Assembly: GCA_002390225.1 (NCBI GenBank)
Contig: DGOW01000027.1
Span: 1 to 5,297 of the forward strand
Length of the DNA stretch: 5,297 bases
Reading direction: 5' to 3'
DNA from: Gemmatimonadales bacterium UBA4456
Lineage (GTDB): Bacteria; Gemmatimonadota; Gemmatimonadetes; Longimicrobiales; Gaopeijiaceae
This document shows positions 1 to 5,297 of the stretch, one piece after another. The notes under the pieces are model-generated. The model saw nothing but the letters and a program-made list of their open reading frames with translations. It had not been told where the DNA came from and ran no database searches. The first letter of the stretch is position 1, and each line of letters begins with the position of its first letter. Both the position numbers and the translations under genes were made by a program.

Positions 1-1090
1 TCCTTGCATCACCAAGGCACTGGCCGAGCGGTGTGAGCACGAAGTCTGGGGATATCTTCGGAGACCGTCCGAGTACTCGGAGGCGGTCGCCGAATGGAAC
101 TACCGGCGGTACGGTCTGGAGGTCGATCCCGGCGGACTCGTGTGGACGACCGGAGTACACCCCGGCCTGATTGCGGCCTTGCAGACCTTCGCCCCGCCAG
201 GCTCACGCGTGTTGATGACGACACCGGCCTACAGCGGCTTTTACACCGATCTTCGCTTCACACGGACCGTGACCGAGGATAGCCCCATGGTCATGGTCGA
301 CGGGCGCTACGAGATCGACTTCGACGACTTCGAACAGCGCGCAGCTCGTTCACACGTCTTCATTCTGTGCAACCCGCACAACCCGACCGGTAACGTCTGG
401 TCGGAGGAAGACCTGCTACGTATGGGTGAAATCTGCCTGCGCCACCGTGTGGTCGTCCTGTCAGACGAAATCCACTGCGACTTCTTGAATTCGGGCAGCT
501 CGTACACACCGTTCGCCGCACTACCCGACCGCGAGATCGTCGACAACAGCCTGACGTTCAAAGCGGCGAGCAAGTCGTTCAATCTGGCGGGCATGAAAGT
601 GTCGTGGTGGTTCACGACGAATCGGGACTACGAGGCCCGGACGCGCTCGAACACCCGCGCAGATCTTCCGACGCTGGGGCTGGCCGCGAACCACGCAGCC
701 CTCACCGAGGGAGAACCGTGGCTCGATCAGGCCGTAGCGTACCTCGACGGCAATCAGGACTTCGTTGCGTCATACATTCAGGAGAAGCTGCCGAGCGTGA
801 AGTACCGCAAGGCACAGGGGACGTACCTGGCGTGGCTCGACATGAGTGAAATCTTCGAGGCCGTCGACGCCGAACGACTGGCTAGGGAAGCGAGCGAGAG
901 CACAGGCCGGAACGTTTCGCCAGAAGACATCGTCCAGACATGGCTGGCTGAGAATGCGAGCGTCTTCCTCAGCCCGGGTGACGTCTACGGCGCGGGCGGC
1001 TCGGGCTTCATGCGTATGAACCTGGGAACGCAGAGGGGGCGCATTCAGCTCGCTGTCGACAACATCGCCGCTGCCGTCGCGACACTGTGA
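1..1090 (+). CDS. MalY/PatB-family PLP-dependent aminotransferase / cystathionine beta-lyase-like C-S lyase, 5'-truncated by window edge
   Basis: The reading frame is open from base 2 to the TGA at 1088-1090, giving 362 residues. Family members run to about 390-400, so roughly 30-40 N-terminal residues lie outside the window; the internal ATG at 140 is not the real start because homology extends left of it. The fold-type I PLP signature is complete: an NPHNPTG stretch (N124-G130), Asp155 in SDEIHCDF (pairs with the pyridine nitrogen), the Schiff-base Lys191 in SKSFNLAG, and Arg338 in MRMNLGT (substrate carboxylate). The SDEIHCDF motif and the early WGY..P.EY..A...W segment are typical of the MalY/PatB branch, whose members cleave cystathionine or other cysteine S-conjugates to pyruvate, ammonia and a thiol in the cytoplasm. 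Exact substrate cannot be read from sequence; an aminotransferase role is possible. It runs convergently into the next gene, 11 bases away, with no visible terminator between them. Confidence 0.93.
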   Translation, partial: PCITKALAERCEHEVWGYLRRPSEYSEAVAEWNYRRYGLEVDPGGLVWTTGVHPGLIAALQTFAPPGSRVLMTTPAYSGFYTDLRFTRTVTEDSPMVMVDGRYEIDFDDFEQRAARSHVFILCNPHNPTGNVWSEEDLLRMGEICLRHRVVVLSDEIHCDFLNSGSSYTPFAALPDREIVDNSLTFKAASKSFNLAGMKVSWWFTTNRDYEARTRSNTRADLPTLGLAANHAALTEGEPWLDQAVAYLDGNQDFVASYIQEKLPSVKYRKAQGTYLAWLDMSEIFEAVDAERLAREASESTGRNVSPEDIVQTWLAENASVFLSPGDVYGAGGSGFMRMNLGTQRGRIQLAVDNIAAAVATL

Positions 1091-1101
1091 GTCGTCCTTC
1101 G

Positions 1102-1923
1102 TCAGTACGTGGACTTGTCCGGGCGCTGTTCGCCAGCCTGAACGTGGACTCGCAGCCAGTTGTCGAGCGGCGGTAGCGAGCATACCGAGTACGAAGTAAA
1201 CACGCACGAGGCATTGTAGCTGCGGTTGAAGTCGATGGTCGTCCACCCTGTAGAGTCAGGGAACTCGGCGCGTACATACCGTCCACCCTGATAGGTATTC
1301 TCGGTCGCGGTCGAGTCCCACATCAGGATGAAGAAGGACGAGCTCGTCTCCCCGGCCGTGGCAATCAATCGGCGCTCCGCACCCCCGAGCTGAAAGACCA
1401 GCTCTCCGGGCGCACGATATTCCACCAAGCCACCGGTCACATCCGCAAAGTGGAGTGAAATCGGATCGTCGTACTCGTCGAAGCGTGCTGCGACACGCCA
1501 CTCATTCGCGACCGGGAAGTAATCGGGGAGCGCGAAGCTCTCACGTTCCGGCATGTCTTCGTCCCATGTGCGGAGCCAGAGGCGGTCCGACCCCGGCTCC
1601 ATGTGGATCCTCATCCCGAGCGCACCGAGCGTTAGCGTCGTGGTCTTACCTGCGCGATCGTTCTCGAGAATCATCGGCTCGGTGACTGGCGTCTCGATCA
1701 CGACGGCGTCGTCGGTAGAATCCACCTTCCGAACATGGATGCTGGAGTTCACCGCGGGCAGCAGTGTCACCACCTGACCCTCGCGCCGCAGTAGACCCGC
1801 CACGGGGGGCGAGTCCTGAGCTGAGAGCGTGATCACATGCGCGCCGTCGGAGCCGAATTCCGTGTCGCCCTGAGGGAGATCCCAAAGACCGTTCCACAGC
1901 ACGGCGCCGCTCGGGGGTGTCAC
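1102..1923 (-). CDS. DUF1684-family protein, N-terminally short and possibly a decaying gene
   Basis: From a GTG at 1923 (CTG at 1926 also possible) the frame gives 273 residues, ending at 1102. The order of conserved blocks matches DUF1684: a GLWDLPQGDTEFGS stretch near residue 12, a lone RLWLRTWD block (114-121), FPVANEWRVAARF (136-148), PGELVF (172-177), TYQGGRY (210-216), DFNRSYN (231-237), and the terminal C-x7-C-LPP-N-AGE block (C240, C248, N255, A263-E265). Function of the family is unknown; many members are exported. Here the usual signal peptide and the WR-x-RE-type segment before the GWL block are missing, the start has no good ribosome binding site, and an in-frame TGA lies at 1948-1950. 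The most conserved C-terminal block also departs from the usual form as I recall it (YNASC for YNPxC, CSLPPLDNW for CPLPPPENR). It may be a real divergent gene with a later start, or a pseudogene; the long intact frame argues that any decay is recent. Confidence 0.72.
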   Translation of the reverse strand: MTPPSGAVLWNGLWDLPQGDTEFGSDGAHVITLSAQDSPPVAGLLRREGQVVTLLPAVNSSIHVRKVDSTDDAVVIETPVTEPMILENDRAGKTTTLTLGALGMRIHMEPGSDRLWLRTWDEDMPERESFALPDYFPVANEWRVAARFDEYDDPISLHFADVTGGLVEYRAPGELVFQLGGAERRLIATAGETSSSFFILMWDSTATENTYQGGRYVRAEFPDSTGWTTIDFNRSYNASCVFTSYSVCSLPPLDNWLRVHVQAGEQRPDKSTY

Positions 1924-1947
1924 CAGGCGAGCCGGCCTCGGAAGACC

Positions 1948-2007
1948 TCAGCGCAAAGCGATCGCCACCCCGAACACCGGCAGGATTGGTCGCACGGCCA
2001 GTGACAT
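1948..2007 (-). pseudogene. Possible relic 5' end of the DUF1684 gene: signal-peptide-like stretch closed by an in-frame TGA
   Basis: On the minus strand, in the same frame as the DUF1684 gene, an ATG at 2007 reads MSLAVRPILPVFGVAIALR and then stops at TGA (1950-1948). The peptide resembles a signal sequence: one Arg near the start followed by a hydrophobic run. A GGTGAT lies three bases before the ATG, a marginal ribosome binding site. Downstream of the stop the frame continues as GLPRPARLVTPPSGAVL, where RPARL followed by G..L resembles the RExRL...GWL segment of the family. If aligned so, the TGA would stand near the position of the conserved Trp (TGG). The stretch between signal and domain seems too short for an intact homologue, so an indel is also likely. 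This could equally be chance. Confidence 0.3.
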
Positions 2008-2135
2008 GACATCACCCGAGCGCCACGGCCGCTCGCTAAATAGGAATACGCAGGAAGGCCAAGCAGTGTGACAGCCCACTTGATATCCTTTCGTTGCCGC
2101 GAAGAAGCGATAAACTGAGGTGAGGATTCAGTATC

Positions 2136-2144
2136 AAGGAGGAT
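2136..2144 (+). promoter_or_regulatory. Strong Shine-Dalgarno that sets a TTG start
   Basis: AAGGAGGAT is an almost full-length match to the 16S anti-Shine-Dalgarno. The GGAGG core ends six bases before the TTG at 2149, the ideal distance. The next in-frame ATG at 2164 would be 21 bases away, too far. The site therefore decides for TTG. Confidence 0.85.
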
Positions 2145-2148
2145 CGAG

Positions 2149-3117
2149 TTGCGTAGACTGACCATGACCCTGATGCTCGCGGCCGTGTGGGCGATGTTGT
2201 CACCCCTGGCCGGAGATGCGCAGGATTGGACTCGACGTGAGTTCCCGCTGGCGCCGCCGAATTCGACCGGCAACTTCGTCGCCCCGTACTTCGATGGGTT
2301 CTATCAGAATGCCGACGGGACCTACACCCTCTCGTTCGGCTTCATGAACCGAAACGACGAAGAGCTGATCGAAATCGAGCTGGGTCCCAACAACTTCATC
2401 GAGCCGGCCGAATACAACGGTGGGCAGCCGACCTCGTTCCCTACGGTACGGTACTCCGGCTTCGGAGGGCCGCGAGAGCGAGGCGTCTTTGGCGTCATTG
2501 TGCCAGCGGACTTCGAGGGCGACCTCTGGTGGACGATCACTACCGATGGCTACACGACCAGGGTGCCGGGCCGGCTAGAGTCACCCGGCCCCATCATCAA
2601 GGCCGCCTACGAGCTCAGTACAGGCCCCATGGCCGCCGGCACGTTGCGGCCCACGATCCACTGGACGCAGAGCGATGAGGGCGACTGGGGCATCGAGGGC
2701 ACGTGGAAACCCGAGGTCCTCACCACGAAGGTCGGTGAGCCGCTCGACCTCAGCTTTTGGGCCCAGGATCGCGGTGAACGGGATCTTGGAACCATCAACG
2801 TCTCTCTGTGGAAATACCAGGGACCGATCGGCGGCGAGATCTCGTTCGAATCGATGGTCGAAGCTCTTCCGGATGCACGGCCACCGCGCCGCGGGGGCCG
2901 TACGCCCGGCCCCGGACCGTTACTGACTCGGCAGACGGTGAACCTTCCCCTCGAGGGTCCGCACGCGCATCACGGCCGGTTCACGGCGACGTTCGATACA
3001 CCCGGCGAGTACGTGATCCGCGTCAAAGTGGACAGCTTCGGGCTCATCGACAGTGCGCCTGGCCACCAGTGCTGCTGGACCAATGGATACGTGCGAATAA
3101 GCGTCAGCGACCAATAG
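2149..3117 (+). CDS. Exported beta-rich protein of unknown function, partner of the cytochrome c/copper monooxygenase
   Basis: The product has 322 residues from a TTG start placed by the Shine-Dalgarno six bases upstream; starting at the ATG at 2164 would shorten the positive n-region (two Arg at residues 2-3). Residues 1-25 form a Sec signal peptide with likely cleavage after AGDA (about residue 24). The mature protein looks all-beta. An N-terminal part (about 30-145) has the pattern FGFMNRNDEE, GPNNF, GGQPTSFP and a VP.DF....WW.I.T.G.T strand series that I recall from uncharacterised proteins of environmental bacteria. The C-terminal part (about 185-320) resembles an Ig/PKD-like domain, with GEPLDLSFWAQD and TPGEYVIRVKVDS. 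No catalytic motif is recognised. Its only cysteines (C308, C309) and four of its five histidines (H272, H274, H275, H306) lie in the last 51 residues. It sits 68 bases upstream of the copper monooxygenase-like gene, and probably shares its transcript and the periplasm. Metal handling or a structural role is inference. Confidence 0.88.
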   Translation: MRRLTMTLMLAAVWAMLSPLAGDAQDWTRREFPLAPPNSTGNFVAPYFDGFYQNADGTYTLSFGFMNRNDEELIEIELGPNNFIEPAEYNGGQPTSFPTVRYSGFGGPRERGVFGVIVPADFEGDLWWTITTDGYTTRVPGRLESPGPIIKAAYELSTGPMAAGTLRPTIHWTQSDEGDWGIEGTWKPEVLTTKVGEPLDLSFWAQDRGERDLGTINVSLWKYQGPIGGEISFESMVEALPDARPPRRGGRTPGPGPLLTRQTVNLPLEGPHAHHGRFTATFDTPGEYVIRVKVDSFGLIDSAPGHQCCWTNGYVRISVSDQ

Positions 3118-3170
3118 AGCATATCTTGCAGGATGGCATCGCCGAACCAGGCGAGGCCGTGAGTGCATCA

Positions 3171-3179
3171 GGAGAGGAG
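3171..3179 (+). promoter_or_regulatory. Shine-Dalgarno of the cytochrome c/copper monooxygenase gene
   Basis: GGAGAGGAG holds two overlapping purine cores; the second (GGAG, 3176-3179) ends six bases before the ATG at 3186. This favours that ATG over the in-frame ATG six bases further on at 3192. Confidence 0.8.
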
Positions 3180-3185
3180 TAGACC

Positions 3186-4523
3186 ATGCAGATGTCCATC
3201 CATCGCTTCACGTCACAGATCGTTACGGCGGGCGTCTTCGCCCTGCTCGTGAACGTGGGAACGTCTCAGCAACTCATTGCCCAGACTGGTCCGAGCCCCG
3301 ACCCGGGCAACGACGTGACCTTCACCAGGGACGTCGCGCCGATCCTTCAGGCCAACTGCCAAGTATGCCACCAGCCTGGTGCGATCGGACCCATGTCTCT
3401 AATGGAGTACCAGGACGTGCGCCGGTATGCGCGCCGGATCACGCGCATGGTCGAGGCCCGTGACATGCCACCGTATCAGTATGACGCAGATGTCGGCATT
3501 CAGGACCTGAAAGAAGATTGGCGTATGAGCGATGACGACATCGCGACAATCAGCGCCTGGGTGGCCGCAGGGTCACCGGAAGGTGATCCGGCCGACATGC
3601 CGGAGCCGGTCGAATGGCCCGACCCCGCTGAATTCAAGCTCGCTGACCGCTTCGGTGAACCGGATGTCATCGTGTACTCCGAACCGTACAACGTCCCGGA
3701 GGTGGGCCAGGATCGTTGGTGGAGGCCCATCGTGCCAACGGGCGTCACCTCGGACCGCTGCATCAAGGCGATCGAAACGAAGCCCTCCGTCGTGGGCCGT
3801 GCCGTGGCGCACCACGCGAACTCCTCTTTCCGCGTCGATGGTGAGTCGGCCGGTCGCCTCTCCGAGTATGCGCTCGGAAAGGTCGGTGAGATCGTACCCG
3901 AAGGCGCATGCCGAAGGATCCCGGCCAACGCTGACGTGGCGTTCGACATCCACTACTGGCCGAATGGCGTGGAGATCGAGGGCGACCAGATCGAGGTCGC
4001 GATCTGGCTCCACGATGAAGACTATGAGGGTACGCACGATCAGAGCCTGACCCTGTACTATCTGAACGGTGGTCGGGGCTTCGATATCGCCCCTCACGGG
4101 ACGCTGATGACGCAGGGCTTCCATTCGTTCGACACTCCAGTCCGTATCGACAGCTGGCAACCGCACGGCCACACACGCCTCGTCGCAATGTCGATCCAGA
4201 TCCTCCGGAAGAACGGTCGACGCGAAACAGTCAGCATGGTGTCCAACTGGAGCGCACTCTGGCATCACAGCCACATCTACGATGACGATGTCGCACCGCT
4301 ACTCGAAGTCGGCGACCAGTTGATCCTCACGGGCTGGTACGACAACACCGAGGAGAACCGCTACAACCCGGATCCCGATCAGTGGGTAGGCATTGGGGAC
4401 CGTACAGCGGATGAAATGTCACATGCCTGGATTGCCGTCACGCATCTGGATGAAGAGGGCTTCCAGAAGATCAAGGCGGAGCGCTCACGCCCCGTGAGTC
4501 AGCAGCCAGACCGCGATCGGTGA
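3186..4523 (+). CDS. Exported cytochrome c / copper type II (PHM/DBH-like) monooxygenase fusion
   Basis: The product has 445 residues. Residues 1 to about 32 form a signal peptide (hydrophobic core 12-24). A cytochrome c domain follows (about 43-130): C58-x-x-C61-H62 binds heme and Met94 in RDMPP is the likely sixth ligand. Residues about 155-425 match the two beta domains of the ascorbate-dependent monooxygenases (peptidylglycine alpha-hydroxylating monooxygenase and dopamine beta-hydroxylase). The CuH ligands correspond to H209, H210 (AHHAN) and H256 (DIHYW); the CuM ligands to H327, H329 (PHGH) and M411 (ADEM). C192 and C242 could form a disulfide. All copper ligands are present, so hydroxylation of an unknown substrate in the periplasm is plausible, with the heme domain as electron donor; that is inference, as I know of no characterised close relative. 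The gene follows the exported beta-rich protein and precedes a strong terminator, so it probably ends a two-gene operon. Bacterial databases usually label such proteins only as cytochrome c. Confidence 0.92.
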   Translation: MQMSIHRFTSQIVTAGVFALLVNVGTSQQLIAQTGPSPDPGNDVTFTRDVAPILQANCQVCHQPGAIGPMSLMEYQDVRRYARRITRMVEARDMPPYQYDADVGIQDLKEDWRMSDDDIATISAWVAAGSPEGDPADMPEPVEWPDPAEFKLADRFGEPDVIVYSEPYNVPEVGQDRWWRPIVPTGVTSDRCIKAIETKPSVVGRAVAHHANSSFRVDGESAGRLSEYALGKVGEIVPEGACRRIPANADVAFDIHYWPNGVEIEGDQIEVAIWLHDEDYEGTHDQSLTLYYLNGGRGFDIAPHGTLMTQGFHSFDTPVRIDSWQPHGHTRLVAMSIQILRKNGRRETVSMVSNWSALWHHSHIYDDDVAPLLEVGDQLILTGWYDNTEENRYNPDPDQWVGIGDRTADEMSHAWIAVTHLDEEGFQKIKAERSRPVSQQPDRDR

Positions 4524-4530
4524 TTTAATG

Positions 4531-4563
4531 TGCTCATCCACTGACCCCGTCAGTTGATGAGTA
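4531..4563 (+). repeat. Imperfect 15-bp inverted repeat (hairpin) just after the stop codon
   Basis: TGCTCATCCACTGAC (4531-4545) pairs with GTCAGTTGATGAGTA (4549-4563) around a CCC loop, with one mismatch (4539/4555) and one G-U pair (4532/4562). It starts seven bases after the stop and has no T-run of its own, so it is not a terminator by itself. It could protect the 3' end of the transcript, or be an operator-like palindrome. Confidence 0.7.
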
Positions 4564-4577
4564 GCAGAGCGAGATTC

Positions 4578-4615
4578 CCCGCCTGAGGCACAGACCTCAG
4601 GCGGGATTCTTTTTT
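4578..4615 (+). terminator. Rho-independent terminator after the cytochrome c/copper monooxygenase gene
   Basis: CCCGCCTGAGG (4578-4588) and CCTCAGGCGGG (4595-4605) form a perfect 11-bp GC-rich stem with a six-base loop (CACAGA), followed by ATTC and six T residues (4610-4615). It lies 54 bases past the stop codon and should end the two-gene transcript and insulate the peptidase gene. There is no A-run to its left, so it is expected to work on the plus strand only. Confidence 0.92.
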
Positions 4616-4666
4616 GTGTGCTCTGGGCGTCGTGACCTCCGTGGTCTGAGAACAGCCGAGCAACGA

Positions 4667-4697
4667 TCCACAGGTGCTGTTGGCCGCCGTCCACAGG
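4667..4697. repeat. Direct repeat TCCACAGG x2, possible regulatory site
   Basis: TCCACAGG occurs at 4667-4674 and 4690-4697, 23 bases apart start to start, about two helical turns. The pair is also framed by inverted CGATCC (4664-4669) and GGATCG (4696-4701). It lies about 70-100 bases before the peptidase start, where an operator could sit. Eight-base repeats can arise by chance; no regulator is identified. Confidence 0.3.
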
Positions 4698-4753
4698 ATC
4701 GCCTGAGCGCTTCAGAACACTGGATGACCTATTCCGACCTACCCCCCTGCCCT

Positions 4754-4759
4754 TACCAT
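4754..4759 (+). promoter_or_regulatory. Possible -10 element of a leaderless M28 peptidase transcript
   Basis: TACCAT lies six bases before the ATG at 4766, the spacing expected if transcription starts at the start codon itself. A weak -35-like TTCCGA is at 4732-4737 (16-base spacer). There is no Shine-Dalgarno before this ATG, unlike the two upstream genes. The matches are modest. Confidence 0.25.
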
Positions 4760-4765
4760 GCGGGC

Positions 4766-5297
4766 ATGATCCGCTCCAATATGCTCGCGCTTGGCCTCGC
4801 GCTGACCTCTGTCTCGCTCGCCTGCCAGCCAGCCGCCCAGACAATTACGGTCGCTCACGCCGCCGACAGCCTTTCCATCGACACGTTCCTTTCCCACATG
4901 GAGGCCCTGTCGAGTGACGCCATGGCGGGCCGCCGACCGGGCACGGCGGGGTACGACTCGGCCGCTGCGTATGTGGTACGTGAGGCCGCGGCACTCGGTC
5001 TCGAGCCAGGGGGCATGCCGGGCACGTTCCTGCAGCGGATCGCCTTCCGTCGAGCTTCTCTGAACGACTCGGAGACTGCCTTCTCCGTGGACGGTGATCG
5101 TCTGTCTTTCGGTTCGGACTTCTCCGTCTCGCCCCGCACGACACGGGCTGACGTGGACCTCACAGCCCCGATGGTATTCCTCGGATTCGGCATCAGTGCA
5201 CCAGACCTCGGCTACGACGACTTCGAGGGCGTCGACATCACCGGGAAGTTTGCCGTGGTCATCGCGGGTGCGCCGGATGCGTTCGGCTCGCTCGAGC
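4766..5297 (+). CDS. M28-family metallopeptidase, N-terminal part, 3'-truncated by window edge
   Basis: The frame is open from the ATG at 4766 to the right edge (177 residues seen; whole family members are commonly 450-560). Residues 1-20 form a signal sequence ending in SVSLAC, which fits a lipoprotein with Cys20 as the lipidated residue, though the box is not ideal; MLALG at residue 6 is an alternative start. The mature part shows the start of the M28 fold: HMEALSSDAMAGRRPGTAGYDSAAAYV (residues 44-70, quoted here only as its key elements LSSD-x-M-x-GR-x-PGT-G), a GLEPGG block (78-83) and a Q at 90. FLGFGISAP, GYDDFEGVDITGKFAVV (149-165) mark the beginning of an inserted PA-like domain. The zinc ligands and catalytic Glu lie beyond the window, so activity cannot be judged. 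Such proteins are exported aminopeptidases or carboxypeptidase-like enzymes for peptide use. An in-frame ATG at 4724 would add 14 residues before the signal sequence and also lacks a ribosome binding site. Confidence 0.88.
   Translation, partial: MIRSNMLALGLALTSVSLACQPAAQTITVAHAADSLSIDTFLSHMEALSSDAMAGRRPGTAGYDSAAAYVVREAAALGLEPGGMPGTFLQRIAFRRASLNDSETAFSVDGDRLSFGSDFSVSPRTTRADVDLTAPMVFLGFGISAPDLGYDDFEGVDITGKFAVVIAGAPDAFGSLE

Larger units (their letters stand above)
1924..2148. other. Divergent intergenic region between the DUF1684 gene and the exported beta-rich gene
   Basis: This 225-base stretch separates two divergent genes and should hold the promoter of the plus-strand pair. I see no -35/-10 pair with good matches and normal spacing; TTGATA (2080-2085) and GATAAA (2109-2114) are present but 23 bases apart, too far for a standard sigma-70 promoter. 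The left part may contain the degraded start of the DUF1684 gene. The only firm signal is the Shine-Dalgarno at the right end. Confidence 0.4.
4524..4765. other. Intergenic region with tandem hairpins and a short direct-repeat cluster
   Basis: These 242 bases separate the copper monooxygenase-like gene from the M28 peptidase. The left 90 bases carry two hairpins, the second an intrinsic terminator. The right 150 bases hold a pair of TCCACAGG repeats and presumably the peptidase promoter. I see no convincing small gene here; a minus-strand open frame across it runs through the terminator and both neighbouring genes. Confidence 0.6.

Noticed and set aside
770..1246. Minus-strand open frame across the aminotransferase end and the DUF1684 end
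   Set aside because: It overlaps two genes with family support, and its translation has no family resemblance.
1948..1950. TGA read as an amino acid (recoding or selenocysteine) in the DUF1684 frame
   Set aside because: Two other genes in the window end with TGA, no SECIS-like structure was noticed, and the family does not use selenocysteine; mutation or a later start is simpler.
2080..2114. TTGATA and GATAAA as a sigma-70 promoter for the plus-strand pair
   Set aside because: The spacer is 23 bases, well outside the usual 16-18.
1920..2273. Minus-strand frame of 117 residues covering the divergent intergenic region
   Set aside because: It overlaps the start of the well-supported plus-strand exported gene. 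A WR...GRLA stretch vaguely like the missing DUF1684 N-terminus is in a different frame and too weak to claim a frameshift.
3573..4274. Long minus-strand open frame (233 residues) inside the copper monooxygenase gene
   Set aside because: It lies wholly antisense to a gene with clear heme and copper motifs, shows no recognisable domain, and such frames are common in GC-rich DNA.
4667..4697. Replication origin with DnaA boxes
   Set aside because: Only two partial matches, no AT-rich unwinding region and no replication genes nearby.
4485..4844. Minus-strand open frame spanning the terminator and both neighbouring gene ends
   Set aside because: It reads through an intrinsic terminator and the signal peptide region of the M28 gene; composition is low-complexity Arg/Gly/Ser.

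Overview
The window looks like a piece of a GC-rich (roughly 60% G+C by eye) Gram-negative-type bacterial chromosome. Three of the four relevant products carry export signals: a Sec signal on two, and a lipoprotein-like signal on the M28 peptidase. The pairing of a cytochrome c/copper-monooxygenase fusion with a beta-rich exported partner, together with DUF1684 and M28 peptidase neighbours, reminds me of Gemmatimonadota, Acidobacteriota or related environmental lineages. This is inference from gene style, not a demonstrated placement. I see no mobile element, CRISPR array, tRNA or rRNA.

Layout. (1) Bases 1-1090, plus strand: the C-terminal ~362 residues of a MalY/PatB-type PLP-dependent C-S lyase/aminotransferase, cut by the left edge. 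(2) Bases 1102-1923, minus strand, convergent with the first gene: a DUF1684-family protein whose open frame lacks the family's N-terminus. An in-frame TGA sits just upstream (1948-1950), preceded by a short signal-peptide-like stretch, so the gene is either N-terminally short or decaying. (3) Bases 1924-2148: a divergent intergenic region holding the strong Shine-Dalgarno of the next gene. (4) Bases 2149-3117, plus strand: an exported beta-rich protein of unknown function with a TTG start fixed by a near-perfect ribosome binding site. (5) Bases 3186-4523, plus strand: an exported protein with a CxxCH cytochrome c domain followed by a PHM/DBH-type copper type II monooxygenase fold that keeps all six expected copper ligands. 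(6) Bases 4524-4765: an intergenic region with two tandem hairpins, the second an intrinsic terminator, then a short direct-repeat cluster. (7) Bases 4766-5297 and beyond, plus strand: the N-terminal 177 residues of an M28-family peptidase, cut by the right edge.

Genes 4 and 5 are probably co-transcribed: same strand, 68-base gap, strong ribosome binding sites, one terminator after the second gene. They are the most interesting part. The fusion has its own heme domain that could feed electrons to the copper sites. The partner concentrates its only two cysteines and four of its five histidines near its C-terminus, which suggests, without proving, a metal-related or structural role next to the copper enzyme. 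The flanking genes look like ordinary metabolic and secreted-hydrolase genes with no evident functional tie to this pair.
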